Origin: Heligmosomoides polygyrus polygyrus
Taxonomy: Eukaryota > Nematoda > Chromadorea > Rhabditida > Heligmosomidae
Direction: 5' to 3'
Assembly (NCBI GenBank): GCA_947396885.1
Contig: OX377202.1
Span: 107,836,221-107,900,220, forward strand
DNA: 64,000 nucleotides
The translations under genes were made by a program, and so were the position numbers. Below the pieces are notes generated by a model. The model was not told the origin of the DNA and made no database searches. It worked only from the letters and a program-made list of their open reading frames with translations. Of this stretch, positions 9,831-19,798 are shown piece after piece (positions within the stretch are counted from its first letter, which is position 1; each line of letters begins with the position of its first letter).

Positions 9831-10262
9831 AGAGCTCCAGGCTCGAGTCTATGAAATTGTACACACGCATCACAACACAGACTATAAAGGAATATAGACG
9901 TAGATGGTATCCAAATACTAGGGCTAATTGTAAGGTCACCAACTTTGCTAGTGACCGAAACAAACTGCAGATTTCAAAATAACCCATGCATGAAGAAGAA
10001 CTGAGGGTGACTACCGCTGTTTAACAAAGAATCTGCGCAATCCTTGAAGGGAGAGATCACTCCCGGTGCTTTGGTAATTCTTTTTTTTTTTTGGGAGAGT
10101 CCTTATCAGACCGTCAGATATACAAATTCGCTTCACATCGTCGTTCAAAGTCAGGGTTTTCGGGTTTACGATTAGAAGGTCTATTCACTGAAATTTTTGT
10201 AATATATTAAATTATTTAATGATTGAAAGATTTATGAAAGTTTATTATTAAACTATAAACTG
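9831..10262. other. Non-coding
   Basis: AT-rich sequence with a T-run near 10080; no gene or recognisable repeat seen. Confidence 0.5.
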
Positions 10263-10269
10263 TTTAGAT

Positions 10270-10778
10270 GTATGACTGCGGTATCGAAGGAATGGCTGGT
10301 CTAATGATCAAGAAAAATTCTCCGTGCACGGACTCATCGAAGCAGCTTTGTCTAAAATACGAGAGGTATATACGTACTTTGTACGTAGTTCCTCCTTGCT
10401 GTTGAGCGCATAGGGCGAAGAATTCTTTCCACCGCTGCCTGTCTTGGGCTATTTCTTCGCACTCCTGCCAAGAAATATTCTTAACTTCCATGTCATTCAT
10501 AAACGTACGGCGCCACGCCACTTTTTTGGGCGGCCTCTGGTTCGCTTTCCTGGCGGTGTGCTTTGCATGGCTGATCTTGGCAGGCGGTGCACCGGCATCC
10601 GAAGAATGTGCCCGGCCATGCGGAGTCGGCGTTGCGCAACGGTTTCGTAGAGGTTGCTCGAGCGGCAGCGTTGTAGTACTTCTTCGTTCGTCAAGCGGTC
10701 CGTGTAACGTATCCTCATTATTTGTCGTAGACATTTGCAGTGGAACGCGTTGATCCGTCTGATGATGCTAGCTGACAT
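10270..10778 (-). pseudogene. LINE C-terminal fragment
   Basis: Minus-strand reading from 10778: RINAFHCKCLRQIMRIRYTD, LTNEEVLQRC, QRRLRMAGHILRM, then GKRTRGRPKK, the usual post-RT region of RTE-like LINEs. A frameshift near 10505 is followed by WRRTFMNDMEVKNISWQECE and AQDRQRWKEFFALCAQQQGG. The RT core is missing, so this is a 5'-truncated, dead copy. Confidence 0.8.
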
Positions 10779-11169
10779 CTTTCAGATATGAGAGGTATAT
10801 GGTAGACCATAAAACAACAAACAGCTTGTGTCTGCCTAATGGCCTGCAATTTACATAATTGATAAATTAATCGTGAAAGCAATAATAAATACTATTGCGT
10901 AACATCAGGACAAATATCGAATGGGGACCTCCAATTCAATGGTCTCAAAATCTGGGCATTTTGTCATAGGCTGCTAACCCTTTTGGGCCTACCAAATTTC
11001 TTATAAAATAGTTTATTGCAGCCGACGTTTCAACGGAATCGTCTGCTTCAAGGCCTGAAAGAAGTCCGAAATTCTCCCTTTCGTGAAACTATTTGGTCAC
11101 TTTGTTCGCTATTAACCAGCGCCAAAAGAGTCGACTTAACTGGCTACCATGGAGCAATCGAGAACCACT
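10779..11169 (-). repeat. Non-coding, with Penelope-type 3' motif at 11017-11066
   Basis: On the minus strand 11066-11017 reads GGCCTTGAAGCAGACG...CGTTGAAACGTCGGC, matching the pattern (TGAAG, short hairpin, GAAACGT) found after the Penelope-like ORFs at 21911-21949 and 51021-51062. No ORF remains. The rest of this stretch shows nothing. Confidence 0.4.
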
Positions 11170-11184
11170 GTGGAGCCAAATACT

Positions 11185-11231
11185 CTTCTTCTCCTGAGCG
11201 TTTAGTCCCGCGCAGTCGCAGGGTCCGCTGA
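11185..11231 (-). mobile_element. 47-bp LINE 3'-end insertion
   Basis: The 47 bp are the reverse complement of the last bases of the LINE at 25805-26762 (GACCCTGCGACTGCGCGGGA to the AGAAGAAG tail). They are flanked by a 15-bp duplication GTGGAGCCAAATACT (11170-11184 and 11232-11246), as expected from target-primed reverse transcription that stopped almost at once. Confidence 0.85.
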
Positions 11232-11246
11232 GTGGAGCCAAATACT

Positions 11247-12034
11247 GGGTGTCTTAAAAAAATGTTTACACTGTTTGAAAGGTGATAACTTTGCATACAG
11301 AAAAGATACTAAAGAAGTTAAGAGCTCACAACAAGCTTAAGAAAGTAGAAATTTCTCGACATATGAACGATTGCGCCATGCACTCGTCTGAAACCTTGGA
11401 TTTTACGCTTTATTGCTTGTGTTTTGCTTGAATCTATTCTTACAACTCTTTCACAAAATGGTCGTATCGATGGGTTTGTGCCTTTTTTAAGACTTAAATT
11501 TTAAACCACACTATGGCTTGCGGAGTTATCCTAAAAATGCAGGTACTATTTGGAAAATTCTAACATTGCTGTTTTTAAAGCTTCTGAAGAGCTCAAGACT
11601 GACATGAAAGCACAGGGTGACGAGATTTCTCTGGCGTGCAAGTAGTAAAGATTGCGCCATGCCCTCGTCTGAAGCACTTCATTTCAGACTCGATTGTTTG
11701 TTGAGGAGTGCACGCAGAGCGATAAATTTGGAATAAATAAACTCACATGTCACGTGTCTTTCACGTGATTTTAAAGTTCTAAACGGTAAAAGAAACAGTG
11801 TGGTCAATTAAAAGCAAGATTTTGAGAAGTATTCAGCCCATGCACAATCAATCGAGTCTGAAAGACAAGGTCTCAGGTGGGGGCATAGCGCAACCTTGAC
11901 TATTTGTACGCCACAGAAATCTCATTATTATGCGCTTGCATATAAGTTGAAGTTTTCCAGAAGCTTTACTAGCAGCAATGTTAGAGCCTTCGAACTGAAC
12001 CTGCATTTTTTAGAGGATACTCTGCACTTCTCGC
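11247..12034. repeat. Interspersed repeat with GGGTGTCTYAA ends, copy 1
   Basis: It begins GGGTGTCTTAAAAAAATGTT and ends with AGAGGATACTCTGCACTTC. Inverted and direct relatives are at 12395-12722 (ending CATTTCTTGAGACACCCTG) and 18540-18905. Shared inner words include AACAATGTTAGA-type CTAGCAGCAATGTTAGA and CACAAATCAATCGAT. It is probably a non-autonomous DNA element. No ORF. Confidence 0.6.
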
Positions 12035-12229
12035 TGTTGTTGGGTGCATTCTCGGGAGAAGTGCCCTGGCTCACCACACTTGTAGCAGGAGCTGCCACCA
12101 CCGCCGCCGCATCCTCCGCTGCGGCCGCCGCTCTCTCCTCCAGTCGGGCAGTTGCGGGGCGATGTGGCCGGTCTCGTGGCACTTATAACACTCCGTGTCA
12201 TCACACCCTCAAATTTGGGTAACTAAACT
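12035..12229 (-). pseudogene. SL1-tagged retrocopy of a CCHC zinc-finger (CNBP-like) mRNA
   Basis: On the minus strand, 12229-12208 matches SL1 at 19 of 22 bases (TTACCCAAATTTGAG core). Six bases later an ATG (12201) opens a reading with two CCHC zinc knuckles: CYKCHETGHIA..NC, then a Gly-rich linker, then CYK CGEPGHFSREC. Each has C-X2-C-X4-H-X4-C spacing. One base is lost just after the ATG and one C is gained near 12156, so the first knuckle lies in a shifted frame. The copy ends at about QQQREVQ, where repeat sequence takes over. Cellular CNBP-type proteins bind single-stranded nucleic acid. An intronless copy joined to a spliced leader is what reverse transcription of a trans-spliced mRNA would give. 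Confidence 0.75.
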
Positions 12230-12394
12230 CACCATTGCGTTGGTCGGACTTTTGCGTGAAAGCCCTGAACGACCGCTATGACGCTCTTCGTGTCCCTAGC
12301 GAGGAGGATCCATTGGAGCACTCTGGCACGCGACAAGGACGAATGGAGACGCTGCTGGCGCCCGCTCAAGCAAGTCGATGATCAACGGGACGAC
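12230..12394 (+). other. G+C-rich coding-like fragment, unassigned
   Basis: Plus-strand reading includes FCVKALNDRYDALRVPSEED and GTRQGRMETLLAPAQ. Base composition is unlike the AT-rich flanks and resembles that of the G+C-rich LINEs here. No family could be named. Confidence 0.3.
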
Positions 12395-12722
12395 AGGTGA
12401 TGCAGGTGTTACTCTGCACTTTTTCGTTGCCGTAGTATGTTTTTAAGTCTTAAACTATGAAAAATGCACAAATCAATCGATAGGTCATTTTGTGAAGAAA
12501 TTATAACAAGTGTTCGAGCGAAACACAAATCTCAATCGAATGTAAAATGCAAGATTTCAGACGAGTGCATGACGTAACCCATGCCGCTCATATGTCAGAA
12601 TGTTTCTATTTCATTATGTTTTCATGTGTGTTCTTAACTTCCTCAGCAGCTTTGCTATGTGCAAAGTCACTTTTCAAACAGTGTATACATTTCTTGAGAC
12701 ACCCTGTATATTGCACAGTGCG
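12395..12722. repeat. Interspersed repeat with GGGTGTCTYAA ends, copy 2
   Basis: Homologous to 18600-18905 (CACAAATCAATCGATA, AGACGAGTGCATG, CATTTCTTGAGACACC) and, inverted, to 11247-11420. Confidence 0.65.
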
Positions 12723-12744
12723 CCGTGTGTCGAAAAAACGCACG

Positions 12745-13558
12745 CAGCAGTCTATTTATTTATTTATTCATTTATTTATTTAAGACGTGGAGAACCACGC
12801 AGATAAACAGTTCAAGTACGGTTAACAAATAGCATCTAGAACAATAATGAACAAAACAATATGAAGTCATCAAAACGGGATAAACTAAAGAAGCGTCCTG
12901 GAGATGCCTGTGAAAAAGCCTTTTATACTGCCTCAAGTAATTAGGTAGAACGTTTTTCTTTGAGAGCTTCAAAAACTCGGTTTCTGCTCGATTATAAAGG
13001 AAACCTAATCTTACGTTACATTTTATCTCTGGGATCCTGGTCTTTCACTAGCCACCTCTCGTGTTAGAAGTGGAAACTGAATAGAACTCCTGGGGCCGGA
13101 TTCATCAACGACTTACACCACTTTAACAGAGAAAACTACAGCCGAAATCCCTGACAGCGCGGCTTATCAAGCGATTCGGTGAGCGATATGCCGCATTATC
13201 TGAGTTTTACGCTGTGAATTCTCTGTTAAAGTTATGTAAGTCGTTGATTAATCCGACCCCTAGACTGAAATGCCTAACATACCAGTTACCATCTTATAAA
13301 CCACGACAAGTTCACACTTACTCCTAAGGTGCGCAAGTGTAGGCAGCTCATAGACTTTATTTCTATAATAATAGCAGCCGCAGGAATCCTTGCGAGATCG
13401 AATCCATGCACCACTTTCAACAATTTTTTCTGAAACTTTTGAACGGATCCTATCCTAGCAATTCCTACTATGCGGATAGGGCTAAATACAGTCTTTAGTA
13501 TTGGTCTCACATAGAACTTGAAAACAAGAATCAAATGGTTCATAGAGTTTGTTCGCAA
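12745..13558 (-). pseudogene. CR1/Jockey-type LINE 3' part, split by a MITE
   Basis: Minus strand from 13558: LILVFKFYVRPILKTVFSPI and SVQKFQKKLLKVVHGFDLAR, the C-terminal region of a CR1/Jockey-type RT protein (compare YKTYVRPLLE at 23740). The 3' untranslated part reaches a (TAAA)n tail at 12750-12780. A MITE (13093-13259) sits inside. The 3' part is homologous to 35335-35735. Dead. Confidence 0.7.
13093..13259. mobile_element. MITE, GGGCCGGATTCATCA family, copy 2
   Basis: Ends GGGCCGGATTCATCAACGAC and ATTAATCCGACCC, with CTG / CTA at the edges. Inserted in a LINE remnant. Confidence 0.75.
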
Positions 13559-13700
13559 AGATTTGGAAGGGCTGTGTATAATAGGTCAAGATCTGTGAAG
13601 CATTTGATCCTCGCTTTCAAATTCTATGTGAGAAACATACTAGGGTAATGCAACACTGTATTTAGCCTAGTGAGCAAAAGATAAATTGCTAGACTAGAAG
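13559..13700 (+). repeat. Inverted partial copy of the adjacent LINE
   Basis: Plus-strand reading HLILAFKFYVRNILG mirrors the minus-strand HLILVFKFYVRPILK just to the left, giving a head-to-head LINE palindrome. Confidence 0.55.
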
Positions 13701-13780
13701 CCGTTTAAAGCAGCTTCACCAGAAAACTGTGAATAAGGGTGCATGGATAGGATCACATAGGGATTCCTACGGCTACTACA

Positions 13781-15043
13781 GGGTGCGCATTAATTATGGG
13801 TCTCGGCGAAAATTTGCGGATTCGAACCGCGAGTGGCATTTGTTTCTGGAAATTCAAGTGCTGTTATTTTGTGTTTTGTTTATATTATGCTACCAGAAAA
13901 GTTTTATGTACGTTTTTCGTGCGTTATACAATGGTTAAAGCTCATCCGAAGCGCGCCGCCATCACCGGTCTGCACCAGGATGATCACGAGTCGAGGAAAA
14001 TTGCTCATCTTCCATCTGTTTTCCGGAGATTGGTCCAAAAGACGATTGAACGGTTCGAGGAGGTCGAAGTACATCGGACAGGAAAGCACGAGGTAGTTCT
14101 GTTGCTACTTCTGATACCATAAAACGAATTCGTGAGAAATCGCTCGATGAGGAAGATGGCGAAAGAGAAAGGCATCAGTGCTACCTCTGTGAGAAACATT
14201 GTTCGAGGGAAGCTAGGACTTCGCCCTTACCAACGACAGGCGGTGCATTTCCTATAGGCCCGAATAAAGAACGTGCGGCTGAAGAGATGCAGGAGACTTC
14301 TAGAGCGCTTAGCAGATGACACGCACCTGAGCATCGTTTTCAGTGGCGAAAATGTCTTCACAAATCAACCTATTGTAAATCTACAAAACGATCGAATCCT
14401 TGCAGCAGATAAAAAGCAAGCCATTTCCAGAGAAAAAGTCATCGGAAAAAAACTGATTTATCCAAGCTCGGTTATGGTTTGGAGTGCGATAACCTCAGTG
14501 GGAAGACGCCACTGGTGTTTGACGATGCTGGAGTGAAGAGCTATAAGCAAATACACTTGAAATCGGTCCTGGAGAAAGTTATGAAGTCATAGTCCACTTC
14601 GAAGACAAGCCATGGTGCTTTTAGCAAGGCTCGGCCTGCAGGCAAGTCGTATGGACTCCAGCAGTGGTGTTTGCAGATTTCTCATCGCCCACGAAGAATG
14701 GCCAACAAATTCATCAGATTTGAACCCACATGACTACACGGTCTAGTCAGTTTTAGAGCACCAGATCTCAGCTACAAGAACTACAACTTCGGGAGTTCGC
14801 TCAAAGCTGAACTTACGAAAACGTGGACTGATCTCGATGAGGACTATCTGCGTGTCATCTGCAACGCCTTCGTGACTCATACGAAAAGCTGCATATGCGC
14901 AAGAGGAGGGAACATCGAATGTAGATTGTAATTTTTGATGGTTGAGGTTCTTATTAAAAAGAGCGAAGTGTTTTTCTCCGTTTTTAATAATTTGTGTCAC
15001 TATAGCATTTCAATTGTTTGAGGACCACAATTAATGCGCACCC
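13781..15043 (+). mobile_element. Tc1-superfamily element with transposase pseudogene
   Basis: Terminal inverted repeat GGGTGCGCATTAATTATGG (13781) and its complement CCACAATTAATGCGCACCC (15025-15043). Target duplication unclear. The transposase begins MVKAHPKRAAITG at 13931. After frameshifts it gives SMRKMAKEKGISATSVRNIV (helix-turn-helix), LSIVFSGENVFTN (first Asp region, with Gly where Asp is usual), NDRILAADKKQ, PSSVMVWSAITSVG and, near 14715, SDLNPHDYTV-like sequence (DLNPMDY signature). Stops and frameshifts make it inactive. A relative lies at 21740-23640. Confidence 0.85.
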
Positions 15044-15059
15044 ACGTTCGTTATTGAAA

Positions 15060-15209
15060 TAAAGGATTGCACCATTATTTCAATAACGATTTTCTGGGCA
15101 CCTACTTCATTGAGCTTTTTTTGCTTTGTTCATAAATGCGCTTCTTCTCTATTCTCTCATCTAGATATATCACTAAAATGCGGTTGGTTCTCTTCAGCGC
15201 CTATGGAAG
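15060..15209. other. Non-coding
   Basis: No gene or repeat recognised. Confidence 0.4.
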
Positions 15210-15457
15210 TACCCAAGTGATACAGCTGGCGAACCAAGATTGGTATAGATCCTTTACTTCGGGTAACGTTTCGGCGTTACCGCCTTCTTCAGAGCCTTAA
15301 ACTTGGGTAATTAAAGCTTAGTTGGGTAATTTATGGTTTAATTACCCAAGTTTGAGGCCCTGAAGAAGGCGGTAACGCCGAAGCGTTACCCGAAATAAAC
15401 GACCTATACTAAGGACCTATACTAAGGACTTATTTCGCCAGCTGTATCACTTGGGTA
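15210..15457. repeat. Palindrome with SL1 and Penelope-type motif in each arm
   Basis: Left arm 15210-15317 and right arm 15335-15457 are inverted copies (CCAAGTGATACAGCTGGCGAA outside). The right arm starts with an exact 22/22 SL1 sequence at 15335-15356 (GGTTTAATTACCCAAG...). The left arm has a 20/22 match inverted at 15296-15317. In both arms SL1 is followed directly by CTGAAGAAGGCGGTAACGCC and GAARCGTTACCCG, the hammerhead-like Penelope 3' motif. The donor site that follows SL1 in genuine SL RNA genes is absent, so this is a spliced product copied back into DNA, not an SL RNA gene. Confidence 0.8.
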
Positions 15458-16018
15458 TTCATACTGTTTAATACCGGACTCCTGGGTGTTTCCCCTCTTC
15501 AAGGATGCTCGAAAGTGACTTTCTCACTCACAGGAAGGCACACCATAGTTATACCGAATGCCAACGCTTGCGATATCAATTTTTATTGATTTCAATTAAC
15601 CTTATTTAGAACAATTCTACTTCATATACTTGCTATACTCGTTCTTTTGGGAATTATATTTTTAAAGCCTTTACACTGAGTGTTCTGAATAATTTGCAAA
15701 GAAAGTTCTCTCATTCGGTTGCAGTTTATAATGGCATCCAAATGGCTCACGATTTTTTTTGTGATGGTTTTTAAAGGTGGACATTGTTGTTCTGATCGTT
15801 CACTATGTTCTCTTTTGTTTGTTTGGTTTTCTATGACGCACTTTAAATGCAGTAATAAACAAGTGGAAGAAATAGAGTTTATAACCTGCCTACACTTTCA
15901 CACCATTTGCCAACCTAAAATCTGAAAACACTGATCGCATTGTGAACACCTTTTTAGGGTCTTTGCGAACAGCCTTTTTTGCCCCTATTTTAGCGGTCTT
16001 TGGCGGTCGGGTTTTATA
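15458..16018. other. Non-coding
   Basis: AT-rich; only short open readings; nothing recognised. Confidence 0.45.
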
Positions 16019-16935
16019 TTAGGTTGTAACGAAATAAATGGCACTGAACCACTGTAAATTTAACAGTTAATATCTTGGCTTTTAGGCAAGTTTATTAATC
16101 AAAATAAAAACCTTCTGATTCTACACATCTTTGCCAACGTGGCACAAGCTTTTTTATCCCAGTAGCATAAAAATCAGAAGTTCTGGAATTGACGAAATCT
16201 TCGAAGGCACTTTCGGCATCCTGTTGGTATTTGAATATTTTCCCTACCAAGAAGTCGCCAAGATGCTTGAAGAAATGGTAGTCTGTTGGGGAGAGGTCGG
16301 GAGAAAACGGAGGATGTGGTAGAGTTTCAATGCTCAGCTCATTCAATTTCTGCAACGTCATTCGTGCTACATGGGGGCGAGCATTGTCGTGCAGAAGGAG
16401 AACTCTCCTTCGGTTTACCAAGGCCGGCCGGATATCCTTCAACTTTTTCATCATTTCTTCAATTTCAATGCAGTACTTCTCTGCCGTGATGGATTCACCG
16501 GGAGGGAGGAAGCTGTGGTGAATAATTCCCAGCGAACACCACCATGCTGTCACCATTACTTTCTTTGGGTGCAATTCCGGCTTCGCAAAAACCTTGGGGC
16601 TCTCATCGCTGTCCACCCACTGTGCCGATCGTCGCCAGTTGTCGTACATTATCTATTTCTCGTCACAGGTTACGACGCGATCAAGGAATGGGTCCGTTTC
16701 GTTCCGTAGCAGTGCGGACGAGATCTCATATCCTCAGTTTCTTTGCTCCTCAAACAGCTCGTGAGGCACCCATCAAGTTTTCCCACTTTTACATAGAAAA
16801 TTTGGCACTCCCCGGTAGAGCAAAGTTTGCGCTTCTAAATGATACGCCACATGTTACGGTTTGTTCTTTATCAAAAGCGTAAAGACGCGCCAAAAAATGG
16901 CGCGAACCAGTGCCATTTAATTCGTTACAACCTAA
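16019..16935 (-). mobile_element. Bandit-type mariner, copy 2, internally deleted
   Basis: Same TTAGGTTGTAACG...CAACCTAA ends as the other copies, but only 917 bp: the block encoding the N-terminal half is deleted at 16772 (CACCCATC joined to AAGTTTTCCC). The left flank is TA, the right flank AA. The transposase remnant (16772-16095) has DEK followed by a TAG in place of Trp, then LLHDNARPHVARM and SPDLSPTDYHFF. It could only move if supplied with transposase. Confidence 0.9.
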
Positions 16936-17046
16936 AAGAAAGCCTCGAATAGGGTATTGGACATTGGGTTAGAGATGCTGGATAACACGTTAAAATTTAC
17001 CAGTGCCACCACTATTCGCCCTTCCTGTCAAATAAATTTGTAGACC

Positions 17047-17460
17047 ATGTCAAAATTTGGAGTACTAAGAACAAGAAGCTCAATAGATAGCAAATTTTAT
17101 GGAGATAATGCAAAATGCATTATGCGCTGTTTCAGCAATGAAATTCATAGTGACTACAAAGATGTTGCTGCCGCTGCGGCTACTTCAATGAAGACTGAAA
17201 TCGAAAAGGTAAGGCAATTTCATTTCTCGGTAACAATCATAGTAACATGTGCTGAGGAACGTAACGGTTTCAGATTCGAAGCGAAACCAGATATGGCTGC
17301 AATTACGAGAAGAATGAGAACATGTACGTATTTCTGTGTCTTTTCATGAAGTGAACTGCAAGGCCAGCAAACACTCAAGACCATCGTCGGACGACTGAGT
17401 AGTCTTGAAATTTCCTGCTTGCCATGTTCCTTTGCTGCAATAAAATCTTTGAATTAACGG
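17047..17460 (+). CDS. Possible small gene, unrecognised
   Basis: ATG at 17047 opens a 54-codon exon (MSKFGVLRTRSSIDSK, IMRCFSNEIHSDYKD, AAAAATSMKTEIEK) with a good donor (AAG|GTAAGG). A 65-bp intron (acceptor GGTTTCAG) leads to IRSETRYGCNYEKNENM, read through to a stop at 17351 or spliced at GTACGT. AATAAA at about 17437 could be the poly(A) signal. The 3' segment 17350-17490 has a diverged copy at 19545-19690. Family unknown. Two exons with typical nematode splice sites are the only support. Confidence 0.4.
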
Positions 17461-17490
17461 CTACAAAGACATTCTTCATTACACTCTGTG

Positions 17491-17998
17491 TAAAACTTTA
17501 TAAAACCACCCTTCTCAAACAAAAGATTTTTAAAGAAAAACAAATTTTTGCTACATTAATGTAATCGAAAAAGTAAAGTACTTATATTGCTTATTATTAG
17601 AAGTAATATTGTATTATATATTGTTAGCGCAGTAGAGCTGGAAACAGATTCGAGGTTCAAGTCAAATGTCAATGAGAAAAGATGAAGAGAAATGCTATGC
17701 TAAACAACATAGCCGCAGCGGATCTTGCAGGATTAAACTCTTAAAGAGACTCATTAGCAGCTTTAGCAACAAACGTTTGTATGAAAGAGAATAATAAGAA
17801 TGGGGTCGTTAAGTTCAAAAATATTGAATAAAGATAAGGTAAAGATAAAGAACGGCGTGATTCTATTTTTTGGAATGCGTCACGCAAAAAATGAACGGCG
17901 TTATTAAATTGTTCGGAAAGTCTATGTTATACTTTTATTCAATTATTTATATGTTATGTCATGTTTTTATATTTATATGTGTCACACACTGTCCACAC
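17491..17998. other. Non-coding AT-rich
   Basis: Nothing recognised. Confidence 0.45.
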
Positions 17999-18164
17999 TT
18001 AGGCCTGAGTTATACTCCCGCGGAAGCACCCGCGGAAGGGCGGGAATCGCGCCGAGACTCCTCACCTGGCCAATCGAAGGGCCTCGCCACGCCCGCCTCC
18101 GCCGTGCACCATTGGTCCGCGGACGTTCCGCGGATGCTCCCGCGGGAGTATAACAGAGGCCTTA
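17999..18164. mobile_element. MITE, TTATACTCCCGCGG family, copy 1
   Basis: Ends TTAGGCCTGAGTTATACTCC and GGAGTATAACAGAGGCCTTA. The interior has CCTCACCTGGCCAATCG and CGCCACGCCCGCC. Second copy 31075-31245; a decayed third at 59262-59372. Confidence 0.8.
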
Positions 18165-19380
18165 GGCCTATGTTATACTTCGACGCTGCGACCTGTCACC
18201 GACAGCCCGTCACCGACGTCGCCGACGCTGAAGTCACCACCGACGTCGACACAGACGCGTGGCCAACGTCGGCGACGTCGTCAACAGATTCTGTGGCGGC
18301 GTCGGGGACGTCGTTGACAGGAGAGCATCGGAGCGCGTTTTCAATGTCATCATTTGGTAATCAGTCTGCCCATAGAAAGGCTACGTGATCACATCTGCCT
18401 CGAATTTGCATACATTTTGTGCTTTTCTTAATTTTCAAAGGAAATTTCAATTCTTAACATAAAATTTTAATTCTTGGAATAAAATTGTAATTCTTAACAT
18501 AAAACATAAATCTCGTTACCTGAGCTTTTATATGAGTCTCAAACGTATTCAAAGGTTTCACTAGCAGCAATGTTAGAACCATTCAAACAGTACCTGTATT
18601 TTCTAGGATACCCTGTACTTTTCGCAAGGCATAGTGTGTTTTTAGGTTTTAAACTTTAAAAGAAGCACAAATCAATCGATACTGTCAGTTTGTAAAGAGA
18701 TTATAACACGTATTCAAGCGAAACATTATCAATAGATTGTACAATGCAAATTAACAGACGAGTGCATGGCGCAGTCTATCCCGATCATACATCCAAAAAT
18801 TCCTATCTTCTTAAGCTTTCATATGAGCCTTTATCATTTCAGTACCATTTTTGTCACCAAAGTTATCACCTTTCTAACAGTGATTACATTTCTTGAGACA
18901 CCATGTACTATTAAAATTAGGCAGTATAAAAAAAGACTCACGCCATCTATTAGGTAGAGATACGTATATTTGTAGGCCTTTTTTCTGTTGAATTTCTGTT
19001 ATCTCTCTCAATTTCGTTGTTTGCTGAAGAACACGCCAAAGAAACTTTTTACATATTTTTTGCAAGCCTTAATGAAAATTTTTATTTTTTTGTTGAAATA
19101 GAACTGCTAAATATTAAACACCACAAGAATCCTGTGGAGCTCACATCTTACTAACCTTAAATGAGCGTTAAGTGTAAAAAAGGCACCATTTGTGCCCGCA
19201 AGACGGGCGTTTTTGCACTTCTCGATTTCGTAATTCGAAGTACGGTGGTGATGATGGCAGTTCCGGGAACGAAGAACCAACCCACAATCATAACACCCTA
19301 TCGCAGCGCATTTTCTGCCACCCTTGGATGACGTCGGCGACGTCAGTGACTCGTCGCCGAAGTATAACATTGGCCTTAGA
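18165..19380. mobile_element. MITE with TGTTATACTTCG ends, enlarged by insertions
   Basis: Left arm TAGGCCTATGTTATACTTCG with repeated CCGACGTCG words and right arm CGAAGTATAACATTGGCC are inverted. The ~0.9 kb between them holds the third copy of the GGGTGTCTYAA repeat (18540-18905) and a minus-strand reading (19370-19107) with GCYDCGLVLRSRNCHHHH, a cysteine/histidine cluster I cannot assign. Confidence 0.5.
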
Positions 19381-19544
19381 GGCAGGTTTTCTGAGGGACA
19401 ACCGCTGGACGATCCACCCCCTTTTTTTGGGAAAAATCGCGGGACGAACCGCCGAACGACGCGGATTGTCGGCAGGAGTCCAGACTATTGCGCAAGAGCT
19501 GCGGTCCTTCCTCACGTGTCCGGACGGGAAACACGAGGCTGAAG

Positions 19545-19690
19545 TGAACGGCAAGGCGGACAAGCACTGAAGACCAGCATAGGAAGCCTGAGTAGTCTTG
19601 AGATGTGTTCCTTGTCGCTGAAGCTGAAGTAAAATCTTAGAATTAATGGTTATAAAGACATTCTTCATTACTATCGGTGTGAAACCTATG
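19545..19690 (+). repeat. Diverged copy of 17350-17490
   Basis: Shares CACTGAAGACCA, CTGAGTAGTCTTGA and AAAGACATTCTTCATTAC with the 3' end of the possible gene at 17047. Only the 3' part is present. Confidence 0.65.
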
Positions 19691-19798
19691 AAGCTGTAAT
19701 TGTAACTCTATGAATTGATTGTTAAAACACCACATATTGCTTCATTTTTAGTGCTGTCGAATAATAAATGAATGAAATACTATGCAGTTATTATTATA

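Noticed and set aside
12010..12204. Functional zinc-finger gene
   Set aside because: Two compensating indels, loss of the 3' end and a fused leader indicate a retrocopy.
15335..15356. SL1 RNA gene
   Set aside because: The 22-nt leader is exact, but the splice donor and Sm-site region that follow it in SL RNA genes are absent and Penelope-type sequence follows instead.
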